Source: G963677085 sp963677085 (GTDB taxonomy: Bacteria; Planctomycetota; Planctomycetia; Pirellulales; Thermoguttaceae). Taken from it: a DNA stretch of 64,000 bases. The first letter of the stretch is position 1; each line of letters starts with the position of its first letter. The DNA is taken from the NCBI GenBank assembly GCA_963677085.2, contig CAXXFH010000004.1, positions 1,736,001-1,800,000 on the forward strand. Reading direction: 5' to 3'. This document shows, in pieces, positions 56,581-64,000 of the stretch. Below the pieces are notes generated by a model that saw nothing but the letters and a program-made list of their open reading frames with translations, had not been told where the DNA came from and made no database searches. The translations under genes were made by a program, and so were the position numbers.

Positions 56581-58275
56581 ATGAGCGAAGTTGCCAAAAC
56601 AACCGTGTTTGTGGCCATCGCGATCGCTGCGTTGGCGGTTTTGATGCTCGTCAGCTATACCAACCGGCCCGCGGAAATGGCGACCGACGCCGACGACCTG
56701 ATCGGCCAACCGTTGTTCGCCGACTTCGACCCGCTAGACATCACCAGCCTGGAGATCATCAAGTACGACGAATCGACGGGGCAACCCAATCGTTTCATGG
56801 TTGCCCAGGTGGACGGGATCTGGTCGATTCCCTCGCATGACGACTACCCGGCCGACGCCAAGGATCAACTGGCTGAAGCCGCCGGCAGCGTGATCGGCCG
56901 CACGGTCAATGGCGTGGCCAGCATCAACCCGGGCGACCACGCGCTGTACGGCGTGATCGACCCTGGCGCTAAAGACTTGAAACCCGGCTCGGTGGGAGTG
57001 GGTAGCCGCGTAGTGATGAAAGGCGTCCAAAACGACAAGAATGACCAAACGCTACTCGCCCTGATCATCGGCAAGAAGGCCGACGAGGAAAAGGAACTCT
57101 ACTATGTCCGCCGCGTGGGGCAGGACCCAACCTACACCATGAAACTCGATCCGGAAAAGCTCTCGACCAAGTTCGACGACTGGATTGAAAAGGACCTGCT
57201 GAAGCTTAACACCTGGGATATCAAACAAGTGATGACCCGCGACCACTCGGTCGACGAAGCCAACATGGCCCTGGTCCAACGGGGCGAAATGGTGCTGGAA
57301 TACAACGACACGGGCGACCCGCAGTGGAAAATGCTCGTGGACCAGGAGTTCGACGACGGCAAATGGGTTCCCGTGAAGATGACCGACAGCGAAGAACTCA
57401 ATACCACGAAGCTCAACGAGATGAAGACTGCGTTGGACGAACTGAAGATCGTCGACGTGCGCCGCAAACCGGCCGGTCTTAGCGGTAATCTTCAGGCAGA
57501 AAAGGGCTTCTTAAACGACAACGAAGCCCGCATGTCGCTGATGAGCAAGGGTTTCTTCCCCGCCCGAGTTTCAGGCCGCGAAGAACAGATCTTCTCCAAC
57601 GAAGGCGACATCTACGTGATGATGAAGGACGGCGTGCAGTACGTGCTCCGCTTCGGCAACATCGCGGGCGACACCAACGATGGCAACAAGAAGAAGGAAG
57701 GCGAAGACAGCGACGAAGGTCAACTGAACCGCTACATCTTCGTGATGGCCGAGTTCAACGCCGACGCCATCGAGAAGCCAGAACTCGAACCGCTGCCTGA
57801 GGCGAAGCCGGAAGCAAACGCCGAAGAGTCGGACGAAGCCGCCGAGAAAGAAGACAGCGCGAAAAAAGACGACGAAAAACAGGACGAGTCGGCCGACACC
57901 GCCGAGGAGGCCGCCAAAGACGAGGCGAGCGAGAAAAAGACCGACGAAAAATCGGACGAAGAGCTCGCCAAAGAACGAGAACGGATCGAAAAAGAGAACC
58001 AGCGCAAACAAGACGAGTACGACGAGAAGGTGGCCGAGGGCAAGAAGAAGGTCAAAGAACTCAACGGCCGCTTCGCCGACTGGTACTACATCATCTCCGA
58101 CGACGTCTACAAGAAGATCCATCTCAGCCGCAAGGACGTCGTCAAGGAAAAAGAACCTGCGGAAGGCGAGAAGTCCTCCGACGCCATGCCCGGGCTACCC
58201 TCGCTTCAGCCACCGGCATCGACCAACCCGGTCGACACCTTCAATCAACTCAAACAACCCCTGCCCAGCGAATAA
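56581..58275 (+). CDS. DUF4340 protein
   Basis: 564 residues, ATG at 56581 with GAGG 8 bases upstream. N-terminal membrane anchor, residues 8-25 (FVAIAIAALAVLMLVSY), then a periplasmic DUF4340 domain of about 370 residues with several repeats (SLEIIKYDESTGQPNRFMVA; LNTWDIKQVMTRDHSVDEAN). Residues about 400-500 are a long Glu/Lys/Asp-rich coiled coil (AAEKEDSAKKDDEKQDESAD ... KERERIEKENQRKQDEYDEK). The end (GRFADWYYIISDDVYKKIHL) is again domain-like. DUF4340 proteins commonly follow Gld-type ABC genes and are presumed partners of the GldG domain; their function is unknown. Confidence 0.85.
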   Translation: MSEVAKTTVFVAIAIAALAVLMLVSYTNRPAEMATDADDLIGQPLFADFDPLDITSLEIIKYDESTGQPNRFMVAQVDGIWSIPSHDDYPADAKDQLAEAAGSVIGRTVNGVASINPGDHALYGVIDPGAKDLKPGSVGVGSRVVMKGVQNDKNDQTLLALIIGKKADEEKELYYVRRVGQDPTYTMKLDPEKLSTKFDDWIEKDLLKLNTWDIKQVMTRDHSVDEANMALVQRGEMVLEYNDTGDPQWKMLVDQEFDDGKWVPVKMTDSEELNTTKLNEMKTALDELKIVDVRRKPAGLSGNLQAEKGFLNDNEARMSLMSKGFFPARVSGREEQIFSNEGDIYVMMKDGVQYVLRFGNIAGDTNDGNKKKEGEDSDEGQLNRYIFVMAEFNADAIEKPELEPLPEAKPEANAEESDEAAEKEDSAKKDDEKQDESADTAEEAAKDEASEKKTDEKSDEELAKERERIEKENQRKQDEYDEKVAEGKKKVKELNGRFADWYYIISDDVYKKIHLSRKDVVKEKEPAEGEKSSDAMPGLPSLQPPASTNPVDTFNQLKQPLPSE

Positions 58276-58304
58276 CCAGGGCGTACCCCCAAAGATCATC
58301 CAAG

Positions 58305-58421
58305 CCCACGGGTGGCAACCCGTGGGTCCATCCTGGTTCCCAAGCTAGAGCTTGGGAACGAGTCAACCGTTTGGCTGTGGAGCTGATGCATACTCCAGAC
58401 CCACGGGTTGCCACCCGTGGG
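58305..58421. repeat. Cluster of three palindromes (D, C, D)
   Basis: CCCACGGGT-GGCA-ACCCGTGGG (58305-58326), GTTCCCAAGCTAGAGCTTGGGAAC (58336-58358) and CCCACGGGT-TGCC-ACCCGTGGG (58400-58421). The two family D copies are inverted with respect to their flanks (GTGGGTCC versus GGGCTTGG). They fill the gap between the convergent DUF4340 and guanylyltransferase genes. Confidence 0.85.
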
Positions 58422-58477
58422 CTTGGAGCGTGTGTTTCACCCGCGAATCGCTGTTCTCCGCTTTCAGCTTTCCGCTT

Positions 58478-59575
58478 TCACAGGACTTCGTCCTGCCCCC
58501 GTTCTTCCAGCAGGTTGACGATCTTGCGGACTGATTCCTCGTCGTGCTTGTTGGCCACCAGCGTAGCGTCGGGCGTGTGCACAACGATGCAGTCTTTCAG
58601 CCCCAGGGTAACGATCAGATGATCGTCGCCGCCGCGGACAATCGTCCCCGATGTGTCCACGCCCAGGTGATTCGCCACGATCGTGTTGCCCTGCTCGTCG
58701 GTTCCTCGTAGCCGGGCGAGCGACTGCCAACTGCCCAGGTCGTCCCAGTCGAAAGGAGCTTCCACAACGACCACGTCCTGAGCGTGCTCCATCACAGCGT
58801 AGTCGATCGAGGTGCCGTCGATGGCCGTGAATTCTCGCCGGAGCACTTCGTCGAACTCGGGCGTATCGAAGGCCTCGGCGATAGTCTGCAAGTGGGCGAA
58901 CATGGCCGGTTGATGTTCGGCCAGGGCGTCGAGGATCGTGCGGGCTTTCCAGACAAAGATGCCCGAGTTCCAGTAGAAACGGTCCGAGGCCACGTAGTCG
59001 GCCGCCGTCTGGGCGTCGGGCTTCTCGCGAAACTGCGCCACCCGGTAGACGGCGGCCGAGACATCGCCCGCGTGCTTGGCGGCTACCTCGATCGGCTCAC
59101 TCCGTTCGATGTAACCAAACGACTCGGCCGCGTAAGTGGGGCGTATCCCAAAAGTCGCGATCCGGCCCGGTGCCGCGTCGACCAACGACGCCGCCAACCG
59201 GATGGCCGCCTGGAACGTCGCGTCGGGTGAAATCACGTGGTCCGACGGCATCACGGCCATCGTTGCGTCGGCGTCATCGCGAGAAACGACCAGCGCGGCC
59301 AAGCCAATGCACGGCGCCGTATCCCGGCGAACCGGCTCGGCTAAGATCGCCTGCCGCGGCAATTGCGGTAGTTCCTCGGCAATCGCATTGGCCAGCTTCG
59401 CCGTCGTAGCAATCACCACGCGCTCGGGCGGCACCAACCCCGAGAGGCGATCGACCGTTGCGCCAAGCATCGTTCGCCGATCGACCATTTTTAACAGTTG
59501 CTTCGGCCGTGCCGCACGACTCTCGGGCCAAAACCGTTTGCCGGAACCTCCGGCCATGATGACAGCATGGAGCAT
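58478..59575 (-). CDS. manC: Mannose-1-phosphate guanylyltransferase
   Basis: 365 residues, ATG at 59575; no ribosome-binding site, because a CTAG-type spacer tract abuts the start. Makes GDP-mannose from GTP and mannose-1-phosphate. Nucleotide-binding IMAGGSGKRFWPESRAARPKQL (start and Lys of the signature), MPSDHVI, FGYIERSE, FREKPD and WNSGIFVWKA, then FDWDDLGSWQSL, all typical of the guanylyltransferase/ManC family. The isomerase domain of long bifunctional forms is absent. It supplies GDP-mannose for envelope or exopolysaccharide synthesis; a UDP-sugar enzyme is next upstream on the same strand. Confidence 0.93.
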   Translation of the reverse strand: MLHAVIMAGGSGKRFWPESRAARPKQLLKMVDRRTMLGATVDRLSGLVPPERVVIATTAKLANAIAEELPQLPRQAILAEPVRRDTAPCIGLAALVVSRDDADATMAVMPSDHVISPDATFQAAIRLAASLVDAAPGRIATFGIRPTYAAESFGYIERSEPIEVAAKHAGDVSAAVYRVAQFREKPDAQTAADYVASDRFYWNSGIFVWKARTILDALAEHQPAMFAHLQTIAEAFDTPEFDEVLRREFTAIDGTSIDYAVMEHAQDVVVVEAPFDWDDLGSWQSLARLRGTDEQGNTIVANHLGVDTSGTIVRGGDDHLIVTLGLKDCIVVHTPDATLVANKHDEESVRKIVNLLEERGQDEVL

Positions 59576-59579
59576 GGTA

Positions 59580-59705
59580 GGGACTAGGGGCTAGATGCTA
59601 GGGACTAGAAAAAGCCGCTTGCGGCTTCGCCCAATCCGCTTTCCGTTTCGCTGGCCGCTGAAGCGACCAGCCCTCGTTTTCCAACTTCCGCTTTCAGCTT
59701 TGAAA
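59580..59705. repeat. Spacer tract and short palindromes between two sugar-nucleotide genes
   Basis: GGGACTAGGGGCTAG words (59580-59607) mirror the CCCCTAG tract before atpG. AAGCCGC-TT-GCGGCTT (59613-59628) and GGCCGCTGAAGCGACC (59650-59666) are small palindromes; the second matches the unit at 8436. Confidence 0.6.
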
Positions 59706-61106
59706 TCAGCTTTCCGCCTCGAAAAACGTCGTCCGCTCAATCCGAGTTCCGGCTTCGATCTTCTCGGCGACTTGCTCGCGGTCCAGTGCCCAAAGCGGGC
59801 TGATCTCGACCGCCACGCTGTCGGCCACTTCCGCGCCGGCCGCTTCGAGCCAGCGACGGTGCTGGGCGACCATCTGCTGTTGCACCCACTCGGGCGTGTC
59901 GCGCTCGGCACCGGGGGCGTTCTTCAACGGGGCGAAGGCCTCGGCCGGATCGATCTCTACCACAATCGCATTACGAGCCGACGGCATCAGGTCGAAGATG
60001 AACCGTTCGAATTTGATCGCGTTGGGCTCGTCCGGCGTGACCAACTGGCCATTGGCGTCGACGTAAGCCACCTTCTTTCGCGCGATGTGAAACGGCAAGG
60101 CGTCAGCCTGATCGACTGAGCGAGCGAGAAAGTCGACATCGAACACGTGAACTGCAATGCTACCGGCCCACACATCGAGCGAACCGTCGGCCGCGCGGCG
60201 CTGGGCCACGTCGTCGGGCAAGTCGCTGTATTCGATGACCATCAGCCGGCCGTCGACCTCAACCACATTACCCACCCGTTCCATCGGGTCTTGCTTGGCC
60301 ACCACTTGGGTCGACATCGCGGCCTCGCTCAGCAGATGGTAGCCAAGGAATTCCGGATCACCAATGGCCACCAAGGGATTGTCTACCTGGAAGTAGAACA
60401 AATGGCGAATCCCACGCTCTTGGATCTTGGCCAAAGCTCCGCTACGGTCGAGGGCAGCGAGAGTGCCGCCGTGGCCGTCGGGGCTGAGCGCCAACCGGCC
60501 CGGCTCGGCCAACAACACGCGGCCGGTTTCCATGTCGACGGCCGGCATCGTCCCCTGGCAGAAAATCACCAGGTCATCGTCCGCCAGGCCGAAATTCTTG
60601 TTCTCGGCGAAGAAAGCTACCGTCTCGTCATGCGTGGCGGGCGAGGTCATCAGCATGAAGGGAATTCGCACGCCGTAACGCCGCGAGGCCGCAAGGATTC
60701 GCTCCACGTGGATCTGAAACAGCGTACGCTCCGAGACGGGCCCAATGGGAAACATGCCCTTGGGATGTTCGAAACCAAGCCGGGTCCCCTGCCCTCCGGC
60801 CACCACGACGACGCCCACTTGGCCGGCCGCCAGGGCCTCTTCGCCGCGGCGCCGTGCTTCGTCGGCGCTGTGGCGATTGCCATGGCCGTCGAGCCGAAAC
60901 GCCGGCGGCGACACGGCCTTGTCGGCCAACTCGCGGATGTTGCCCTGGTCGTCGCGATGGGCGTAGAGTCTGGCAATCAAGTCGAAATCGAGTCGCTCGA
61001 TCTGCTCGGCCAAGACTGTCTGGTCACTGGCGTCCAATTGATCCCAAAACGTCAGCAAATGCTGCTGACCGGCGGCGGTGCAATACTTAAGAAGCTTTTC
61101 GTTCAT
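59706..61106 (-). CDS. UDP-sugar pyrophosphorylase (AGX/UAP-like)
   Basis: 466 residues from ATG at 61106 (MNEKLLKYCTAAGQ); the longer frame to 61172 is encoded by a REP palindrome. Forms a UDP-sugar from UTP and a sugar-1-phosphate. Nucleotidyl loop VVAGGQGTRLGFEHPKGMFP (residues about 102-121), then MTSPATHDET, the uridine site region FCQGTMPAVD, SPDGHGGTLAAL, and FYFQVDNPL. The closest named group is eukaryotic-type UDP-GlcNAc/GalNAc pyrophosphorylase (UAP/AGX) and its bacterial relatives, not GlmU. Substrate choice (GlcNAc or Glc) cannot be read from sequence. Followed downstream by the GDP-mannose enzyme. Confidence 0.85.
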   Translation of the reverse strand: MNEKLLKYCTAAGQQHLLTFWDQLDASDQTVLAEQIERLDFDLIARLYAHRDDQGNIRELADKAVSPPAFRLDGHGNRHSADEARRRGEEALAAGQVGVVVVAGGQGTRLGFEHPKGMFPIGPVSERTLFQIHVERILAASRRYGVRIPFMLMTSPATHDETVAFFAENKNFGLADDDLVIFCQGTMPAVDMETGRVLLAEPGRLALSPDGHGGTLAALDRSGALAKIQERGIRHLFYFQVDNPLVAIGDPEFLGYHLLSEAAMSTQVVAKQDPMERVGNVVEVDGRLMVIEYSDLPDDVAQRRAADGSLDVWAGSIAVHVFDVDFLARSVDQADALPFHIARKKVAYVDANGQLVTPDEPNAIKFERFIFDLMPSARNAIVVEIDPAEAFAPLKNAPGAERDTPEWVQQQMVAQHRRWLEAAGAEVADSVAVEISPLWALDREQVAEKIEAGTRIERTTFFEAES

Positions 61107-61139
61107 AGCCTGATGTATGACAGTATGGTGTTCTCTCTC

Positions 61140-61274
61140 GTTCCCAAGCTCCGGCTTGGGAACGCACGTCAAGGAAGCTCTGCTTCCTGGCCGGTTTCCA
61201 GGACTTTACTCTTGCCATCCGTCAAGCGAAGCGGAGCTTCGCGGAGTGGGGTTCGCAAGCTGGAGCTTGGGAAC
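61140..61274. repeat. Compound palindromic element (BIME-like), family C
   Basis: Outer hairpins GTTCCCAAGCTCCGGCTTGGGAAC (61140-61163) and 61251-61274 are inverted. Inner palindromes AGGAAGC-TCT-GCTTCCT (61172-61188) and GCGAAGC-GGA-GCTTCGC (61226-61242). It lies between the decarboxylase and pyrophosphorylase genes. Confidence 0.85.
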
Positions 61275-61366
61275 CAGGAGACAAGAGAAAGACGGGAACC
61301 AGCAAGAAGTGAGTATACCAACTCTCGGCCTGCTGAAAACGGTGCCACCGCCCGCCAGCAGAAAGT

Positions 61367-63073
61367 TCACACTCGAGAGGCCATTTTCGTCGCCAAACGC
61401 TGCAGCGCCCGGCTGCAATCATTCTCGGCCAGGTGAACATGGATCAGGGCCAGGGTCTTCGGATCGTCGCGTGCCTCGCGTAGGGCATGGTCGAAATCGC
61501 CCTCGGTGTGAACCTCGTACCCGCGTCCCCCGCCAATCAGTTCGGGCAATTTGGCGTATTGCCAGGGCCGAATCTCGTTACAGGCGTGTTCGCCGTCGTG
61601 GAAAATCCGCTCCGAGCCGTAGCCCTGGTTGTCCAGCACAATCACAATCGGGCTGAATTTCAGCCGCAAGGCGGTCGACAGCTCGGTGCCCGTCATCTGA
61701 AACGCCCCGTCGCCCACCAGGACGATCGGCCGCAAGTCGGGCCGGGCCACATTGATCCCCAACGCCGCGGGGACCGAAAAACCCATCGAAGAATAATAGG
61801 CCGGGCTGATAAACTCCGTCTGCCGCCGGATGGCCAGATCGCTGGAGGCATACAGCGCATCGCCCACATCGGCCACCACCACGGTCGAGGCGTCGAGCGA
61901 TTCGTTCAGCCGGGCGATCAGCCGACGTACCCGAATCGGCTCCTCGGAGCGCACCTCATAACGGTCTTCGGTAAAACCCTGTCGCGGTGGTAATGTCTGC
62001 GGCATGGCGTGCAGTCGCGCGGCAACCAACCCTTCGACGAAATCGCGGAACAACACCCCGTGGAAGTGGTGATGGCTGATGCGCAATGCCTCGCTGGTAG
62101 CGTAGATGCAACGCGTAGGATTCAAATCGGCGGTGAAGATCCCCAAGTTGATATCGCTCATGAAAGCACCGAGAATAATCACACAGTCGCTCTGCTCGAC
62201 CAACGTGGTCACTTCGTCGCGGCCCATCGCCCCTTCGTAGATGCCGGCGAACAACGGGTGCTGCTCGCCCACCACGCTCTTTCCGAGCATCGTAGCGGTA
62301 ATTGGGATACCGGCATCTTCGGCGATGGCCACCAACTTGTCCTGCAAACCGAAGCGATGGATTTCAACGCCGGCGATAATCACCGGGCGCCGCGCTTCGG
62401 AGATGCGGCGGCTGGCTTCAGCCACGGCTTCCCGCAAGGCGTCGGGGTCGCTACGCGACTCGGTGGTCGACGGCGTGTAACTTCCCTCGGGCACCATAGC
62501 AACCATGTCGCGTGGCAACTCGATGTAACCCGGGCGGCGGTAACGCTCGACGGCCTCCAACACGCGGTCGATCTCGCGAAAGGCCGTATACGAATCGGTC
62601 AATACCGTGTCGGCCACGCAAAGCCGGCGGAAGACCTCCGATTGGGTGTCGAAATCCTTCACCCGATGGTGCAGCAACGGGTTGTTGAACCGCTCGCCCA
62701 CGCCAGGCGAACCGCTGATGAGCACCACGGGCGATTTCTCGGCGTAGGCCTCGGCAATGGCGTTGCACACACTCAATCCGCCCGCACAGTAGGTCACGCA
62801 GACGGCGCCGATTCCCTTCATCCGCGCGTAAGCGTCGGCCGCGTAACCGGCCGTATCTTCACGAGTGCAGGAAATCACATTGATGGGGCTCTCGTCCAAC
62901 AGGTCGTAGAACTGATAGACGTAATCGCCCGGCACGCCAAACACGTCGCCCACGCCGTACTGCATGAGCCGATCGATCAGATACTTGCCGATCGGGATAC
63001 CAGAAACTGCCCCACGTTGCTCGGCTTGGTGCAACGCCACCGGCCGGGACTGGAAAGTGGATGTGCCCGACAT
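61367..63073 (-). CDS. ThDP-dependent pyruvate/indolepyruvate-type decarboxylase
   Basis: 568 residues from ATG at 63073, with GAGGAGAG upstream; the frame reaches 63094. Tetrameric non-oxidative 2-oxo-acid decarboxylase. Catalytic Glu in TREDTAGYAADAYAR, the His-His pair in LLHHRVKDFD that marks the PDC/IPDC subgroup, and the ThDP motif GDGAFQMTGTELSTALRLKF ending in DNQGYG. Residues 30-190 and 390-560 are the pyrimidine and diphosphate domains, with the central domain between (ITATMLGKSVVGEQHPLFAG). It would produce acetaldehyde or indole acetaldehyde, or act on a related 2-oxo acid; no neighbouring gene shows which. Confidence 0.88.
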   Translation of the reverse strand: MSGTSTFQSRPVALHQAEQRGAVSGIPIGKYLIDRLMQYGVGDVFGVPGDYVYQFYDLLDESPINVISCTREDTAGYAADAYARMKGIGAVCVTYCAGGLSVCNAIAEAYAEKSPVVLISGSPGVGERFNNPLLHHRVKDFDTQSEVFRRLCVADTVLTDSYTAFREIDRVLEAVERYRRPGYIELPRDMVAMVPEGSYTPSTTESRSDPDALREAVAEASRRISEARRPVIIAGVEIHRFGLQDKLVAIAEDAGIPITATMLGKSVVGEQHPLFAGIYEGAMGRDEVTTLVEQSDCVIILGAFMSDINLGIFTADLNPTRCIYATSEALRISHHHFHGVLFRDFVEGLVAARLHAMPQTLPPRQGFTEDRYEVRSEEPIRVRRLIARLNESLDASTVVVADVGDALYASSDLAIRRQTEFISPAYYSSMGFSVPAALGINVARPDLRPIVLVGDGAFQMTGTELSTALRLKFSPIVIVLDNQGYGSERIFHDGEHACNEIRPWQYAKLPELIGGGRGYEVHTEGDFDHALREARDDPKTLALIHVHLAENDCSRALQRLATKMASRV

Positions 63074-63294
63074 CGGATCTCTCCTCGCTTGCACCGGGCG
63101 CTGCCGTTGGAAGAGAAAAGCAACCTACCCCGGCGACGGCCCAGTGGATGAGAACAACCGACACGAGGATAGCTCAAGATGCCAACGAGGGAACCGGGCC
63201 TGACCCCCGCACCGGAATACTACGCGGCGCGGTGGGGGAAGGCAACGTGGTGGCTGCGGCCGGCCACGTTATTCGCGGATTGCCAGTTGAGCAA

Positions 63295-63324
63295 CTGGTT
63301 CCCAAACCGGAGTTTGGGAACCAG
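63295..63324. repeat. Palindrome, family C (single)
   Basis: CTGGTTCCCAAAC-CGGA-GTTTGGGAACCAG, a 13-bp perfect stem between the esterase 3' end and the decarboxylase start. Confidence 0.85.
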
Positions 63325-63332
63325 CGACGTTG

Positions 63333-64000
63333 TCATTTACTGCTGAGGATCTGCTTCGTTGGATTCGGCGGATTGTAGCCGTGCGTGGCACCTTGGATGT
63401 ATTCGACAGTCTTCGGCGCTTTGATGTTGTTGTAGAGCACCGAAATGCCGGAAGGTGGGCACACGTAGTCGCCAAGTCCGGCACAAATAAACGTTTCGCA
63501 CCGGATGCGCTTTGCCATGTTGACCGGGTCGTAGTAACCAAGCGCCTCGGTAAACTCGGGCCGCCAACCGCGAAGGCGGCCGAGGTTAATCCCTCCAAGA
63601 TCGCAGCACCAGGGCTTGTAGGCCTGGCACCCGGTGACGTCGCCGTCGAGACCCGCGGCCGTCAGGCATTGAAGACCGCCCTGGCTGCCGCCGGTAACGA
63701 CAAGCGTTTTGCCGTCCCATTCAGGGCGAGACTTGACGAAATCCAAAGCCCGCATCACGCGAAGCATCATGCCGTTGAAATAGGCCGTTTCGGGCTTGTC
63801 GTTCTCGGTTTCGTCGAAGGCGTACCCCCTCAGCGCTCCCTTCTTAAGCGTCTCGTAATACTCGGACGGGCGTCCGTTTTCGATGCCGTGCGCATTGATT
63901 TGGAGGGAAATCATGCCGTCGCGACACACTTGGTCGGCGCCAGTCACGCCGTAGCCTCGAAAGCTGACAGAAGCAGGCAACGATTTTGCCTTGGCATCCT
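63333..64000 (-). CDS. Acetyl xylan esterase/cephalosporin deacetylase-type hydrolase (5' truncated by window edge)
   Basis: The frame is open to base 64000, so the N-terminus is missing; 222 residues are visible. AXE1-family alpha/beta hydrolase: nucleophile Ser in VTGGSQGGLQ, Asp in CAGLGDYVCPPSG and His in GATHGYN, in the right order. GYGVTGADQVCRDGMISLQI and NAHGIENGRPSEYYETLKKG are the typical middle part. It removes acetyl groups from xylan-like sugars; a signal peptide would lie outside the window. Family enzymes are about 320-430 residues long, so roughly 100-200 are missing. Confidence 0.88.
   Translation of the reverse strand, partial: DAKAKSLPASVSFRGYGVTGADQVCRDGMISLQINAHGIENGRPSEYYETLKKGALRGYAFDETENDKPETAYFNGMMLRVMRALDFVKSRPEWDGKTLVVTGGSQGGLQCLTAAGLDGDVTGCQAYKPWCCDLGGINLGRLRGWRPEFTEALGYYDPVNMAKRIRCETFICAGLGDYVCPPSGISVLYNNIKAPKTVEYIQGATHGYNPPNPTKQILSSK

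Noticed and set aside
60147..61436. 429-codon plus-strand frame
   Set aside because: Antisense to the UDP-sugar pyrophosphorylase and continuing into a REP element.
62009..63151. 380-codon plus-strand frame
   Set aside because: Antisense to the decarboxylase gene.

Overview
The window reads as a chromosomal segment of a planctomycete, most likely of the Pirellulales/Pirellula type. This is an inference from content, not a database match. The clues are a secreted formylglycine sulfatase, DUF4912, DUF4340 and DUF4175-like proteins, a GldG-like ABC permease fusion, a menaquinone-type Rieske/cytochrome b pair with fused c-type haems, high GC with GC-rich third positions, and many short palindromic repeats in loosely packed intergenic DNA. 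I saw no tRNA, rRNA, CRISPR array, prophage or classical insertion sequence. Genes truncated by the window edges are glyS (left) and an AXE1-type esterase (right).

Layout. 1-4.6 kb: the 3' part of glycyl-tRNA synthetase, a small orphan sirohaem reductase behind a promoter/palindrome, a secreted Gly-rich TPR protein and a zinc-ribbon membrane protein. 4.9-7.3 kb (minus): a Rieske protein and a cytochrome b fused to two cytochrome c domains, overlapping by 4 bases. 7.4-12.2 kb (minus): NrnA-like DHH phosphoesterase, RibF, a UVR-motif protein and a DUF4912 protein. 13.1-21.5 kb (plus): a complete F-type ATP synthase operon (two AtpI/AtpZ-like proteins, then a, c, b, delta, alpha, gamma, beta, epsilon), followed by a YfhO-like membrane protein. 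24.2-31.6 kb (minus): serine acetyltransferase, L-aspartate oxidase and a 1242-residue DUF4175-like protein with a very long low-complexity centre. 31.9-38.1 kb: a double VOC protein, a dual-specificity phosphatase, a TPR protein, isocitrate dehydrogenase (with an extended -10 promoter and a clear intrinsic terminator) and a sulfatase. 38.4-44.1 kb: two ArnT/PMT-like glycosyltransferases enclosing a REP-associated transposase and a PAP2 phosphatase. 44.4-52.3 kb: an ATC hydrolase-like protein, a HEAT-repeat protein, two small membrane proteins and a large secreted clan GH-A-like glycosidase. 52.4-58.3 kb: ABC ATPase, permease-GldG fusion and DUF4340 protein, probably one operon. 58.5-64 kb (minus): mannose-1-phosphate guanylyltransferase, a UDP-sugar pyrophosphorylase, a ThDP-dependent pyruvate/indolepyruvate-type decarboxylase and the esterase.

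Functional links. Rieske/cyt b and ATP synthase form the energy-conserving core; the Rieske and cyt b sequences both carry unusual substitutions at redox-tuning or haem-ligand positions. The nucleotide-sugar enzymes, the membrane glycosyltransferases and PAP2 point to cell-envelope glycan work.

The most interesting non-genic layer is the repeats: at least seven palindromic families (paired, single, and even read in-frame inside a gene), a RAYT transposase bracketed by perfect 30-bp inverted REP copies, a roughly 106-bp foldback element with 15-bp terminal inverted repeats in three copies, and oligopurine/oligopyrimidine spacer tracts between genes, including inside the atp operon.
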